From Welwitschia mirabilis (lineage: Eukaryota > Gnetophyta > Gnetopsida > Welwitschiales): DNA of 64,000 nt. Made by a program: the position numbers and the translations under genes. The stretch is taken from assembly GCA_051453625.1 (NCBI GenBank), contig JBOZIK010000001.1, positions 164,371,269 to 164,435,268 of the forward strand. Direction: 5' to 3'. Of the stretch, positions 47,061 to 60,958 are shown piece by piece; position 1 is the first letter of the stretch, and each line of letters begins with the position of its first letter. The notes under the pieces are model-generated. The model saw only the letters and a list, made by a program, of their open reading frames with translations, ran no database searches and was not told the DNA's origin.

Positions 47061-50000
47061 TATTACCTCTTACTAAGATAAGACTAAATGATTGCTAGTA
47101 CACTAATTATACCATTAAGAAAATAAAGCAATCAATTATTATTAAGATATAATGCTCTACATGCTAACATGATTATTCCCTTAGTTAATTGTCTTTTCAG
47201 ATTAATCATTTTAATTCAATTAGTATTCATGATCAAACATAAGAACTATAGTTTTCTTACAGGAATCTACTATCACTAGTGGAATACTTTTTATTAAGGA
47301 AAAATTTACTTTGTAAAAATTGGTTTAATGATTTACTAAGAAAACCTTGAAGCCAATATTAAGCCTTTTAGATAAGAATTATATAATACACCATCTTGTT
47401 ATGGCACTAAGTCTAGAAAACCCTCAAGAGAAGGATAACTCCTCCTTGTATGATAAACACAAGGTTTAAACCCAAAATCTAGAATATGTGATCCTATTCA
47501 TAATAAAATAGATACATTAAAAATAAACACCTTAGCTTTGCATTATTCATGAGCATTACATATGCAATGAAAAACTTCATTAACAAGCTTTATTAATAGT
47601 TTGCACATTGTATTAGCTTCTTGTTTCCTTTATCTTAGTTGATATTTCACTAGTAGCTATTATGAATTACCTTATGAATACACCAATGATAATAACACAC
47701 ACTGACAACCTAGGAGATTACTTTATTTTAATCTTATTAATCCACATGGAATAGAAAAATAACATTTATGATCTAATATTCTTGTTTATTCATTGGTATT
47801 AACTATTTAAAATATTGAAAAAAACCTTTTAAGAAAACTTGTGAATTACTTGATGAGACCTAGAAAACTAGATGTATGTGGCTAGATAGAATGAAAAGCA
47901 TAGTATTTGAACCATAGAGTAAGGAATTATCCATCCAAAAATTTTTATATAGGCTAATATTTACCTCCATTTATGAAAAGCATAAGGCATAGTAGTGAGT
48001 GATGTATTCTTTTTCTTAAAAAGAATTTTCTAATTTTAGGTTTATGTGATGTATGATGAATTGTATCTATATAAGTTTTATTTATTAAAAATAAAATAAA
48101 AATAAAATTTATTTTTCTATTGGGGTATTTTAAGGAACTATTACAAGATAGGAAGGAGGTAGAGATGAGTAGCCAAAATGAAATAAATTTCATCATGATA
48201 ATTGATGATTTCAAATCCAATTTACAAAAATAGAATTATAATTTTTATGAATTATAGTAATTTGACTGTGACATAATCTTAGTTCATTCTTATGTATCTT
48301 ATATTATACCCTTTATTAAAAACATCTTATTCTTGTATATTTTCAAAATTTGGATTTACCATAATTCATTTTACACCATTGAGATATCAAATTGTAAAAT
48401 CAGAATTTTAGGATACTTGATATAAGAAAAAAACTATTTCCATCCATGTATTTTAAGTCTATTAATTTCTAGAAATTATCTTTTAAATATCTTACAATTA
48501 ATATATAAAACGTATCTCAAACTAATCTTCATATATATTAATATATAAATATATCAATGCATATGGTAATTAAATATATAGATATTTCTAAAACATTATT
48601 GCCTAGTAATAATAGTGTGATAAGAATTTTTATTTTACTATTACTAACTTATTGTGATTTTAATGGTTTTGTCTTATATCTCGGTGATAAGTATGCAATA
48701 AGAAGCACAAACAACTTTATTACATGGTGATAATGATAATGCACTAAAAATAGATTAAGTAGTTAAGTAGTTAAAACAATGATAAAAGAAAATGTATTAA
48801 CTTTATTGCTTGATGAAAGACTTATTAGTAAGTGATGATGAAAATAATTATTTTTACTTTTAACATTCTATCACTTAGTGATCAAGATAAGTTATAATTT
48901 AGTGATAATATAATGTACTATTTTACTTTAAATATATTATCCCTTGGTGAAAATAAAGTACATGATTAATAAGAGAATTTATAGCATGATAATAAGCCAA
49001 TGATAAGAAAGGAAACTTTCTCATGTTATAGCTTAGAGCTATAATTGATAATAAAGATTTTCAAAAACATGACAAAGAGTTAATTTCTACAAATAACATT
49101 AAATCAATCCTTTGTACCCCTCTATATTTGGTTTCAAATAAATTTCATTTGTAATTAACTTGAACTACCTTTAAATCCTATTATTAATACAATCCTTTAA
49201 TTACAAGAAAGGAGATTAAATTTCTAATTTTATAAGAAAATTTCATTTCAATGCCTTTCTATATTTAATTTTATTTTATGGAATTTACTCTATTCCATAC
49301 TTTATTGTCAAAATACTACTAAAATATGCTTGAATCAAGAGACTTAGTTATTTGCTTTATTTTTATTTCTTTAAATCACACTTTAATTATTATAAGATTA
49401 ATTTAAATCTAAAAGTGGCTTATAGAATATACAAGTTAAATTCAATGCATTCCCATTACATCCACTTTCCATGCATATAACTAGTTTAGTGATAATCTAA
49501 TTCCTAGTGTAAGTTGTTATCTATCTTTTATTATGCAACAAGTGATCCATTTACAATTTCATTAGGAAAATAATTTTAAAGCCTTAATAATTAATACATC
49601 AGTAATATGATGATAAACTATTGATATTACAAAATCAATATTGTCCATCTTTCTCCTTAAGTGTACTTTCTATTTTTTATTTTTAGTAATGATATTTTAA
49701 TTTTATTTATTTTTTATGTATTATTTAGAAAAATTAGTTGGTTATATATTATTAGCTTAATCCTAATATTCATATTTTAAATCCAGTAATAATAACTTTC
49801 ATGGATACAATTCACTGGTCATGAATTATCTTAGCATGCTTTTCATAGTTATTAATTATCTAGTGCAAGACTTTCTTAAAATGTTTTATGAATATTTTGC
49901 ATTTCCATTAGAATAACCTCAATCATACTTGTTTGAATTCTTATATTCTATTGTGATAAGATATGTCTTATATATTATGTCTCTTTGCTATTTAATTAAT

Positions 50001-53000
50001 ACAAATTTTATATTAATCATTAGATTTATTATTCTTACAAATGTTTAATCTACAAAATTGTAAAAAGTTATAACTATAGAGGTTTTTAGACATTAAATAA
50101 TTATTTTATCAAAAAAAAGTATTAATATAAATTAGTAAACTATAAGTAAATAAATTTACTAATACACTAGAAAATGGCCTAAGAATAATGACATAAAATC
50201 CAAACATAAAAATAAAGGGGACTAGAAAGACTTAAGTCATTTCTACATGAATATATTTATTTTCAACATATCAAAAATAACTCTACAAAAAGCTTCCAAA
50301 TGTTATATTGTACTAAATCTCAATAATAGATATAAAATAAAAAAAGGAATTAGAAATATTAGGGAGATTATCAAAAAGAATATTATTATAAGTTTATTGA
50401 AAATTACTATATAACTCTATTTCAATTCATTCTAAACAGCTTTAAAGTAAAATAAAAGTTACTGAAAAGGATTATTAATGTTACACCTTGATTTTTATTA
50501 TAATTTATGATCTTTAAAAGATATATCATAACTATGAAAATACAAATATAAATTTAAAATAAGTAAACTAGAACATCATATTATAGTGTAATTAATTGTA
50601 ATTATCATTATCTCCTAGGAACTATAGAGGTATAAAGCTTACAAGGTTTATGAAATGGTTTTCACATTAATATTTAAATAGGATTTCTTTTAGAAAGTAA
50701 ATTATAATAATAGATTTAGATAGTGTAGATTTCTCCTTCTAATATTCAAAACTTACTATTAATAAGATAATCTAATTAAGTACATCCAAAGCAAATAAAA
50801 TATTATACTATGTACAACTTGGTTTCATGGATAAGTAATAAATTTCTTACTATAATTTCAAATATCATAAAAGCATAGTTATTAGACATGCCACAGCTTT
50901 TAATAAAAAATAAAAAACATTAAGAGATCATGAAATATATTACAATAATAACATGTCAATCATCTAAACCTTAATAGTGCATTAAAAGAATAGATATAAA
51001 AGATAAAAATAAAGGTACATTCAAAATATAGTATTATATAGTTATAAATCATAACTATATTAATGATGGAAGAATAAAAAAAATCTAATTACAAATCAAA
51101 GTAAATTTACTAATGATGAAAACACTATAAAAAATAACAATTCAACATAGATTAAGTACTAGGGCTTGATGAGATAAATTCTTTAAGAAAATCTTGAATT
51201 AGAAAAGAGGGAAAAAACCTATAAGACATGGGAAAAAAATAGACTAACCATTTTAGAATAAGATATAAATTTAAAAGAAGAGATAAACTTAGGAAGTTAA
51301 AGATAACCTAGGTTCTTATTAACCTAGTTGTTATAATTGAAAAGTGTACAAATATATTTATTGAATTTAAAATCATGGATAAAATTAATTTTGGGAATAT
51401 TTTTTATTGAACTTTTATTTCATCGAGAACATCTTATTAGGCTCTTTGACTTTTGAATTATTAATATGTTACCTTTATGATGATTAAGTATTTCTACTTC
51501 TGACAAATGCCTTATAAATAAATCATTCCTTCATAACTAAGATGAAATAAGGAGGCTTATAACGTAACGATGAGATAAGCCATTATTAAAATCATAGGAT
51601 ATCACTATTTAAAATAATATAGTTCTAATGGAATAATGAATAGATACAATAAAGATGAAGTGTTGAATGAGTCATGTAGGATGAATTTTTCCGTTACGAA
51701 TGTTTTACTCTTAATATAGGCATTGATTATTTTGCCTTAGTTAGGATTGTAGATTCTATTATTGCATTTTTATTATTAAAATATGCATAATACTGAATAT
51801 CCCTAGGTGGTAAAACATAGATATGTGATTCTTGGATTTTTTAAACTAATTTAATAATAGCACCAGTCCTTTTTATTTAATTTGCTTTTATAAAGTTTTA
51901 GTAGCTCGGGGATGACATCTTAATAAAGTACCACAAATCATTCATTTTTGAAAACTTTCTATAAATTAAGGGACAAAAATTAATTAATAATAAGTTAATG
52001 ACAAATATGATATTTTTATCCTTAAAAATATATGAAATTTATTAAATTTTGGATACTTAATAATTTAAAATTTTTAAAAGGACTACATTCATTATTGAAT
52101 ATAAGTGAACAAATAATCTTAAAAACATTTATAGATAATCATATACATTTTATATATTATGAAAACTTATTTTAAATCACAAAATTACAAACTAAAGAAA
52201 AATATTAATATCTTTAAAAGCCACATCTCATTTATAATTTTTTAGTCTTTTATTCTTCATTTTTTAAGTACATAAAATGCATATTTTTATGCTAATTTTT
52301 ATTTTCTATCCATTCAAATAAAAAGAGAACATAAAAAAGGGGCAATCTATAAATTATTCTCAATGTCTAAATTAAATAAACGTTTGCATGAAAAGCCCTT
52401 TTCTAAAGAGAAAATCATACATATCCCTATTACTTAAAATAATAAGCTTGATGGATATGATATGATGAGAGAAGATATATAAAATTAAAAGAAAAAAGAA
52501 GAGAGTATACATCAACTAGAATAACACCCCTTAAGAGGAGGCCTTCTATGCTCTCTAGATGTAAGGCTTCTTTATAGCTCATTAAAATGGTATATGAACT
52601 TTATCTAATTCCTCTTCATTCTTCTCTAAGTTATTTGGACCCAAGTACAATTCCCCTGGACATTGTTTAAATGATTCTTTCTCTTATACTTTAATATTTT
52701 ATATGTATTTAATGGCATACTATTGCATAGATCTTTAAAAACCTCCTTCATAATGAAATCTTTATATCTCCCAAAGATCTTGGATTTTTTCATGTTTTTT
52801 AAGATTAAATGAATGATAAGACTAGTCTTTTTTATGGTAGTATTAGTACGATCAAGTAGATAGGGCAAAATGAGATCTAATGTGATTTTTCATGATAAGT
52901 ATTTGGTTGTAATATAAGTAGATTTAATGCACAATGTAGAGTTTGGAAAAATACATTAAAATATTGAGTTTTAAAATGAGTTGAATCTTATCTTTATAAT

Positions 53001-54084
53001 TTCCTTTTACCTAGGATTTGAGCTCATATGTTTCATTAAATTTATTAATAAGTAATTACCCATATCATTTCAAGACTAGTTAATGAGATACTGGAAATGA
53101 TAGAGTCTCAGTAGATGATGATAAATGATACTGAGATGAAGGAAAACTCCAAGCTTTAGTAGTAATCATAGGTAAGAATGGATGAAAAAATGATTATTAT
53201 TTCTTAAGATAAGTTGGTCTTTTATAGATTTTATTAGGGTTAAACATAATAATTAGTATATTCTTCTTATTAATAGATGAATAGCAATAGATATCTTTAG
53301 CTGGTAAGACATAGATATATACTAGTTTAGCATTGCCATATAAGGTTAGTATATCATCTTAGTACTTAATTAACTTGTATTAATTTATGGAATCCACTTC
53401 CTAAATAACATTAGCAATTTTTAAGGTCTAATAGCGACATTAATCTCCTTAATTAGTGTGTCTCCAATGACGTCTAAGAAACTCATATTATTCTATAGAC
53501 AAAATAACATAAATTGATCCTTTTTAATAAAATGTTTACTAATGGATAAACATGGTTAGAAATAGGTTACTTATACATATGTTATGTAGACCCTTAAAAA
53601 TATATCAATTTAGTAAATAGATTTAAAATGTAAAAAATTAAGTATAAACACACACATCCCAACTAATTATTTATTAGTCCCTTAGCAAATTTTCATAATT
53701 AAGTGTTATAAAGGCTATCTAAAATTTTTTAAATTTCCTATAAACTATCTAAATACCATACTAATAACTAAATTTATACTGATCATTAGGACACAAATTC
53801 CCTATTTTGTAGTCACATATGAGAAAAATTAGCTAGAGTTATGAAAACCTGCAAGATTATCATTTAAATTCATCAAGAAGTATCTTATTTTCTTAGTCAA
53901 ACTTTTTTGTTTTTAAGATTTTCTAAGAAAAAAGTACGAATTTTCATATAGTTCACACAATTTTTAATGAATTTTAAAAAATAATATTTCTATGTTTTTA
54001 CCTACTTAAATTAAGCTAGAAACTTAGAAGATATCACATAGAGTCGTATAATGAAGGAAGAAAGCACACACTTTACTATTATTT

Positions 54085-54087
<3 letters not shown>
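47061..54087. other. Long AT-rich stretch without recognisable genes
   Basis: No domain, PBS or LTR pair seen. Frames at 47,954-48,220 and 52,626-52,868 (both minus) are open without known motifs. At 48,680-48,960 the phrase TRGTGATAA-like recurs every 25-85 bases. Confidence 0.5.
48680..48965 (+). repeat. Degenerate short repeat around GGTGATAA
   Basis: CGGTGATAAG (48,683), TGGTGATAATG (48,726), AGTGATGATG (48,833), TAGTGATCAAG (48,877), TAGTGATAATA (48,901), TGGTGAAAATA (48,956). Spacing is irregular, so this may be a very old minisatellite or chance. Confidence 0.3.

Positions 54088-54129
<42 letters not shown>
54088..54129 (+). repeat. Microsatellite (CA)n
   Basis: An uninterrupted CA run of about 40 bases broken off by the gap 54,130-54,291, which it probably caused. 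Confidence 0.95.
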
Positions 54130-54291
54130 NNNNNNNNNNNNNNNNNNNNNNNNNNNNNNNNNNNNNNNNNNNNNNNNNNNNNNNNNNNNNNNNNNNNNNN
54201 NNNNNNNNNNNNNNNNNNNNNNNNNNNNNNNNNNNNNNNNNNNNNNNNNNNNNNNNNNNNNNNNNNNNNNNNNNNNNNNNNNNNNNNNNNN

Positions 54292-54390
54292 AATAAAGGG
54301 GGAGGGAGGGAGGGAGAGGTAGAGAGAGAGAGGAACGAAGGAAGGAAGAGGGGGAAAGAGGGAGGGGGGAGAGAGAGAGAGAGGGGAGAG
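54292..54390 (+). repeat. Purine-only tract (GGGA/GA/GGAA)
   Basis: Nearly pure G/A over about 95 bases, with GGGA, GAGA and GAAG runs. Such tracts can form triplex DNA. It is one of the few GC-rich non-genic spots here. Confidence 0.92.
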
Positions 54391-54546
54391 TCTATCATAT
54401 TAAAGATAATATCCTCATTCAACTATTTCTAAGATCTTTATGGAAGATACTTCACTAAATATTATAAAACCTTTTCATAATTTCCCTATGTTAATTTTGC
54501 ATCCTCCTCTAAGGCCTTTGAAATATATTCCTATGTTTAAGTGAAA

Positions 54547-55064
54547 NNNNNNNNNNNNNNNNNNNNNNNNNNNNNNNNNNNNNNNNNNNNNNNNNNNNNN
54601 NNNNNNNNNNNNNNNNNNNNNNNNNNNNNNNNNNNNNNNNNNNNNNNNNNNNNNNNNNNNNNNNNNNNNNNNNNNNNNNNNNNNNNNNNNNNNNNNNNNN
54701 NNNNNNNNNNNNNNNNNNNNNNNNNNNNNNNNNNNNNNNNNNNNNNNNNNNNNNNNNNNNNNNNNNNNNNNNNNNNNNNNNNNNNNNNNNNNNNNNNNNN
54801 NNNNNNNNNNNNNNNNNNNNNNNNNNNNNNNNNNNNNNNNNNNNNNNNNNNNNNNNNNNNNNNNNNNNNNNNNNNNNNNNNNNNNNNNNNNNNNNNNNNN
54901 NNNNNNNNNNNNNNNNNNNNNNNNNNNNNNNNNNNNNNNNNNNNNNNNNNNNNNNNNNNNNNNNNNNNNNNNNNNNNNNNNNNNNNNNNNNNNNNNNNNN
55001 NNNNNNNNNNNNNNNNNNNNNNNNNNNNNNNNNNNNNNNNNNNNNNNNNNNNNNNNNNNNNNNN
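54547..55064. other. Assembly gap (518 N) with duplicated flanks
   Basis: The block 54,388-54,546 (from GAGAGTCTATCATATTA to CCTATGTTTAAGTG) returns at 55,092-55,243 with differences. Confidence 0.95.

Positions 55065-55093
<29 letters not shown>
55065..55093 (+). repeat. Microsatellite (GA)n
   Basis: Pure GA run starting at the gap edge; counterpart of the purine tract at 54,292-54,390. Confidence 0.92.
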
Positions 55094-55096
<3 letters not shown>

Positions 55097-55259
55097 ATCA
55101 TATTAGAGAGAATATCCTCACATAACTATTTCTAATATCTTTATGGAAGATACTTCACTAAAGCTTATAAAACTTTTCATAATTTCCCTATGTTATTTTT
55201 GCATCCTCATCTAAGGCCTTTGAAATATTCTCCTATGTTTAAGTGTTGCAACCTACATG

Positions 55260-57790
55260 AACTTTCTTTTATTTTAAAAGGAAATGGGTTCTAGTTTCAT
55301 GAATCTATGAAAAAATGGAGGTACTTTTAGCACCAATTCGTCTTTTGAACTATTCTAGTGTCATGCTCTTAATGTTCCCACTAATTCCATGGGAGCCCAA
55401 TCTAGTTTANNNNNNNNNNNNNNNNNNNNNNNNNNNNNNNNNNNNNNNNNNNNNNNNNNNNNNNNNNNNNNNNNNNNNNNNNNNNNNNNNNNNNNNNNNN
55501 NNNNNNNNNTCATGCTCTTAATGTTCCCACTAATTCCCTGGGAGCCCAATCTAGTTTATCGTGCCTTCATATTCATGTAATCTACCTATTAATAATGTAG
55601 TCCATGATCTTACCATTCCATCCTTTAAGATGAAAAGGTTTACTATCATTTAAATTTCTTAAAAAATATCTAACACTAATAGGAGGAAGATATTTTTGGT
55701 ATTTTACATAATTTCTTAAGTACATAAAAGATATAAGAAGCAAATAGGAGGAATAAGCATCTATGAATACATATGAAAGTGGTAAGTTACAGATACATGG
55801 ACCTAGAGGTCTAGAGTTAAAACCCTAGCAGTGGTAGGGAATATAAAAAATGGAATATATTTCATAAGTCAAAGTGTCATTAGGCATTTGAGGGGTGCAA
55901 AATTACCTACCTGCTATCTCTTTAAAAAATAAGCATTAATGACATGAAAAAAGGGGTATAGATTTCTAATAATAAATTTAAATATGAATCACTTATCTTT
56001 AAATAACTTTTTATAAGTAATAATTACCTTTATATATTTATGACACAATTAATACCAAGCTTACAAGAAAATGAAGCTCAATATTTTACTCAAGTAAATG
56101 CATGGAAATTGAAATTATGTAAACTTATAGCTTTATAAACTATAGTAGTTATAACATTAAAGAAAATATTACTAATATATTCTTCTTCTTCTAAACCCTC
56201 TTTCTCTCTACCTATGTTAATATGAATAAAGTTTCATAAAACTCTTTGAATTCTTATGGGAAACAGGGCTTCTTACTCTCTTATGTTAGGTATCTCTAGT
56301 TTCTACATTTTATTTTAATAACATATGCTATGTCATGCTAAATAAAATGTTTTTTAAATGATTTCTTTATGATGAAGTATTCAAATAGGTCTAAATTCGC
56401 ATCTTTGATGGTAATATATGATAGATGTAAAACAAGGAAAAATGGACGTGGCTAGATTTGATTATGATGAAAATAACACACCGAAAGAGCAAACTAATAG
56501 TAGCATTAGTATAATAGATGAAAATTCCATCTAGGGTTATAAAAAAATATAGTTGTTGTTTTAAATAAAAATATGATATTAAGTTATTAGATTTGAAAAA
56601 TTAACTATAAGAATGGCTAAAGAATTAGGACAATGTAAATGAAATTAGAAGAACTATCAGTCAATTTAAAAGCTAGCTATGATTCAAGTATGAGCTAAGA
56701 GGAGGTGGATAGATTTTGAATTTGATGATGGTAGGTGAGGCTTAATCTATTAATAGGTAGAAGTGCTAGAATTTAGAATAGATCATCATTAGGATAGGAT
56801 AAAATCATAAAGCTAATTTAAAACAAATAAGAAACTATAAAAGCAAGAGTTTAAGATTTATAAGAATAAATGTAGAAATAGTAGGATAGTAGCAGTAGCA
56901 CCTTTGATGACAAAATTAATGAGATACTAGTAATTAATTCCATAAACTTAGTAAATTTCTAATATGACAAGATTTTAACAAAGAAATTAGTACCTATAGA
57001 TCTAGTATAAACATAAAAGAAAAGTTCCACTAGAGCAAAAATATTTTTCCAAATGCATATCCAACCTTATCATGTGCATATCAAGTCAAATATCTTATCT
57101 TCATTATGAGTAAAATAGAACATCAAATATGGATATGAGTGTATTTATGGAATAGATATAAGCCAAAATTTATTATGAGTGTGTTAGGAAATAATATCTA
57201 TACATATATCTCAACTATACCTATGAAGATATGTATATTAACATCTCCATACATTATTTATTCATTATCCATAAAAGGTGATATTCACATAGGTTGTGAC
57301 AAGTTAAAATTATACCAAAAGAAGATTTCATTTCTTAAGATTAAAAAAATTAAGAAGTTGAAAAAAAGTCAAAGGAAATTTGCAATTGATAATGTTATAA
57401 ATTAGAAAAATAAATATGCTTTATTAATTCTTAAATAAAAAGAAACTTCCCATGTTAAACCCTAGGCATTAGAGAGTGGATTGACCAAGTTGTACTATCT
57501 TCAAGGTCTAGTTTATAAGACCATTAGAGGGCTAGGCTAGTTTCTCAAGGACTAGTGTACTTATGAAAATTTCATGCATGATTTAGAATCCTCCTTTACC
57601 ATGTTTTTAATAATGGTAAATATTTATTATGCCATTTCATAATAGAGGTAATTCTTTATATCAATTACAATTAGTTCTACAAGGTTTATATCACTTGAAC
57701 AAAGAAAAAGTACATTATTTAATAAACTTAATAATTTAAATTATTAAAAATGAACATGAAGTGTTATTTTGCTTTAAGAAGTAAAAGGTA
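55260..57790. other. AT-rich DNA, partly probable chromovirus LTR
   Basis: A gap of 100 N (55,410-55,509) has duplicated flanks (TCATGCTCTTAATGTTCCCA before and after). The right part should contain the 3' LTR of the minus-strand chromovirus, whose far end I could not place. The frame 57,139-57,405 (+) has no known motif. Confidence 0.45.
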
Positions 57791-58079
57791 TCATGATAGA
57801 CGCCCCCTTAAGATATACATTCATCCTTGAACTATTTTTTCTTTGGAGAATATTCATGCATGCCTACTTATCCTTCTCTATATTTCTCATCCTTGTGTTA
57901 TTCTACTATAATATTAAATTAAGATTTATCTTTGTTAGCAAATATACTTGGATAAATTTATCATATTAATTCTTCATTTTTCTAGCTATATTAGTCACAA
58001 TGATACCATTCAATTAAGACTTTTCTAACAAAGTTTTCTCTTAATATATTTTTTCTTTTATCTTTTATTCTCACTAGTT

Positions 58080-58250
58080 TAATCCTAGTTCTACTCAGCA
58101 TCATTGGGTTAGAAAGCTGTGTTTGTATGCTAAATTATGAATTCTTTATATAAATGTAAATTATCCAAAATATCAAGGACTCAACTTGCCATATTTTCCC
58201 AACTTTAATGATGTCATTTTTAGCTTAACTTCCAACAAAATATGGTCACT
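58080..58250 (-). pseudogene. Chromovirus integrase C-terminal (GPF) relic
   Basis: The minus strand from 58,247 reads DHILLEVKL followed by LKLGKYGKLSP-stop-YFG-stop-F. This matches the DxVLLxVSP...GKxGKLSPRxIGPF signature; the Arg codon CGA became TGA. A chromodomain would follow, but I cannot read one. Confidence 0.78.
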
Positions 58251-58559
58251 AATTTGGAAAACTTGATGGGAATATTTCTGATTAAAATATTTCTTATATT
58301 TATTTTGAGTATCCTATAGTTATTTTTAAACATTTTTTAAAATTATCTCCATCTTTTTAATTTTTTTTCTTATTATTTTTCTCTCTTTGAATAAGGTCTA
58401 TCTAGGTGATTGGCATTGCATAGTTTCCATTGATCATAGCCTCAAAAGATAAGTATTTAATGGAGGAGTAATATCCTTAATTGTGAGTGAGGAAATTTAA
58501 TTAAATTGATATACTATGTTCATCTAGTAGATTTGCCTATAACATAACTCTTTATTATA

Positions 58560-59570
58560 TCTTTCAATATATGATTTACCCTTTTTTTTAATTCATTAGT
58601 TTTAGGATGAAATATACTGCTAAAGAAAATTTAAATTTTTAGTTTCTTAAAGAACTCCTACCAAACATTAAATTTTGGGTCATAATCAGAGATAATAATT
58701 TTTAAAGTACTGTGTAGTTTGAAAATCTCCTTATTAATTGTTCTATAATCTATTCCATTATTGTTGTCATCTTAGTTGATATATAAGATGAGACATCTTT
58801 GTTAACTTGTTAACACNNNNNNNNNNNNNNNNNNNNNNNNNNNNNNNNNNNNNNNNNNNNNNNNNNNNNNNNNNNNNNNNNNNNNNNNNNNNNNNNNNNN
58901 NNNNNNNNNNNNNNNNNNNNNNNNNNNNNNNNNNNNNNNNNNNNNNNNNNNNNNNNNNNNNNNNNNNNNNNNNNNNNNNNNNNNNNNNNNNNNNNNNNNN
59001 NNNNNNNNNNNNNNNNNNNNNNNNNNNNNNNNNNNNNNNNNNNNNNNNNNNNNNNNNNNNNNNNNNNNNNNNNNNNNNNNNNNNNNNNNNNNNNNNNNNN
59101 NNNNNNNNNNNNNNNNNNNNNNNNNNNNNNNNNNNNNNNNNNNNNNNNNNNNNNNNNNNNNNNNNNNNNNNNNNNNNNNNNNNNNNNNNNNNNNNNNNNN
59201 NNNNNNNNNNNNNNNNNNNNNNNNNNNNNNNNNNNNNNNNNNNNNNNNNNNNNNNNNNNNNNNNNNNNNNNNNNNNNNNNNNNNNNNNNNAACATTAAAT
59301 TTTGGGTCATAATCAGAGATAATAATTTTTAAAGTACTATGTAGTTTGAAATATCCTTATTAATTATTCTATAATCTCTTCCATTATTGCTGTCATCTTA
59401 GTTGAGATATAAGATGAGACATCTTTGTTAACTTGTTAACACACATAAATATCACATCATATTGCTTAACTATCTTAGGTAATTCTATAACAAAATTCAT
59501 GATAAGTTCATTCCATTTTCATGATTGTACTTCTAAGGATTTTAAGGAACTAGTTGGTCTTTACTATTCA
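58560..59570 (-). pseudogene. Chromovirus integrase relic (around a gap)
   Basis: The minus strand reads RPTSSLKSLEVQS-stop-KW, where RPAGLLQPLxIPEWKW is usual; Trp or its neighbour is lost to TGA at 59,521-59,519. MNFVIELPK follows, with the catalytic Asp of MDF now Asn (59,497-59,495). Then come VNKLTKMSHLI and, on the other side of the gap, EIFKLHSTLKIIISDYDPKF (second catalytic Asp kept) and FHPKTNELKKRVNHIL for the usual YHPQTDGQTERVNxxLE. The gap 58,817-59,290 is flanked by copies of the same 150 bases (58,667-58,816 and from 59,291), so the coding order is continuous when one copy is ignored. Confidence 0.88.
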
Positions 59571-60186
59571 CTTTAATGTTTTGATAAATTTGACATCCTT
59601 TCATTCTTGGTTAGTGGTATTATTATCATAACATGGTATATGTTTTGGTAAACTATGGATATCCTACATATGAAACTTCAGAAGTGTTGTGATGCCAAAT
59701 TATTTGTATTTGATGGGGTATCTTAATTACTTTTACAGAATATATAGATTTAGATTGAATTATAATGATTATGAAGAGTTCATGGGATTATCATGGAGAC
59801 ATGTAATTATTTATGTATTTAGAGGCATTTCATATAGATCCTAATATTTAGCATTTTTAAGAAAAACCAATGATGTAGAAGTCTAACTTTTCTTGACTAG
59901 AAAGACTAGGAAGCCTATTTCTCCTATGTCATTTCGAGGATAGTCAGAATAATAATAGTGCTAACATGGAATAAAGACTATAAGGCTAATTTTAGGATTT
60001 AAGACTAATGAGTTATCTTCTATTATGGGTGTTATCCTCATAGTCATCCAGACAACAGGTAAAACAATAGCTATTTTATATGAACAGAATGAATTATCTT
60101 TCTAATGGGGCTAAATGCCCCATATGGACTGCTAGGGTTTTATATTTGACTTTTAGGATCTCATTTTCAAAACCTTTAATGTAAAG

Positions 60187-60196
60187 CTATAAATAC
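60187..60196 (+). promoter_or_regulatory. TATA box of the Athila-like LTR
   Basis: CTATAAATACTCC about 740 bp before the LTR end is the standard plant TATA form and stands where an LTR promoter is expected. It is common in AT-rich DNA, so this is only moderately sure. Confidence 0.45.
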
Positions 60197-60940
60197 TCCA
60201 TTGCCCTTACTTCTATTTTTATCTTTTTGTATTAGAAATTCTTATGATGGGAGATCGAAGAGTAAAATGGCCTTCCTATGCTATGAAGAGAAGTCTTCCT
60301 TTCTGTTGAGCTATGAATCCTCCATTAAGGTGCTACTACTTTATAAGTTGATGTTAGTTTGAGATTAATAAAAGATTTATTTTCTTTCATTATGTGCATC
60401 TCCCTTATGATTTATGTTGATTATGATTTAATGATAGTTTCATAGTTGATCTAGATCATAAGCACAACCTTTATTAAGGTTGAAACTATTAGTTTAGTAC
60501 TTGTATTTCATTCATATTGCATTTATATAACTTCATAATTACATTTATCTATATTATGTTTTATATACCACATAACTCATGTTAGTTAGGGTTAAGTGAT
60601 AGTTTTCTTAATTGAACTAAGTTATAAGGGCTGATCTTGATGATAGAAAGATTGGTAATCAAATATATCTATTATTCCATTTGTACTTCATCTATAAGAA
60701 TTTCATTTGCATTCATCTTGCATTATATTTGTTCATTATTCTTGTTTCATTTACCTAAAGGAATAAGACCAAAAATACTTTGCTAAAATTAATTCTCTAA
60801 CCTCTAGCCTAGTGCCTTTAATGTATTACAATATTTGGGATAAATCTTATCTATATTAGTGTGTACTTTCTACAAGCTTTTCTGATCTACAGGATTTGCT
60901 TAAATATTTCAATTTTTCATAAATTCACATCATAACATTT

Positions 60941-60958
60941 TGACACCATTATCAGAGA
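60941..60958 (+). promoter_or_regulatory. Primer binding site of the Athila-like element
   Basis: TGACACCATTATCAGAGA against TGGCGCCGTTGCCGGGGA: seven differences, all G-to-A or C-to-T. It is directly behind the LTR end CATAACATTT. Confidence 0.82.

Larger units (their letters stand above)
57797..59640 (-). mobile_element. Chromovirus (Ty3/gypsy) 3' part, decayed
   Basis: Minus-strand relic with integrase (59,570-58,560) and the integrase carboxyl GPF region (58,250-58,100), followed by a probable polypurine tract and LTR start: AAGGGGGCGTC then TATCATGATACC at about 57,815-57,790 (usual LTR start TGTCATGAT). RT and the 5' part are absent; the Athila-like element begins soon after on the right and may have cut it. 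Wording such as GKYGKLSP and RPTSSLKSLE fits the Tekay/Del group. Confidence 0.8.

Noticed and set aside
48680-48965. CRISPR-like spaced repeat
   Set aside because: Repeat and spacing are irregular, and this is eukaryotic DNA.
52626-52868. 80-codon minus-strand frame (GRYKDFIMKEVFKDLC)
   Set aside because: No known motif and no neighbouring support; too short to call in such DNA.
54024-54422. Frame with Cys-Val and Pro/Ser runs
   Set aside because: Translation of the CA repeat, the gap and the purine tract.
54475-55125. Frames with Ser-Leu or Arg-Glu runs
   Set aside because: Translation of GA repeats and Ns.
57139-57405. 88-codon plus-strand frame
   Set aside because: Lys/Ile-rich as expected from AT-rich DNA; no motif.
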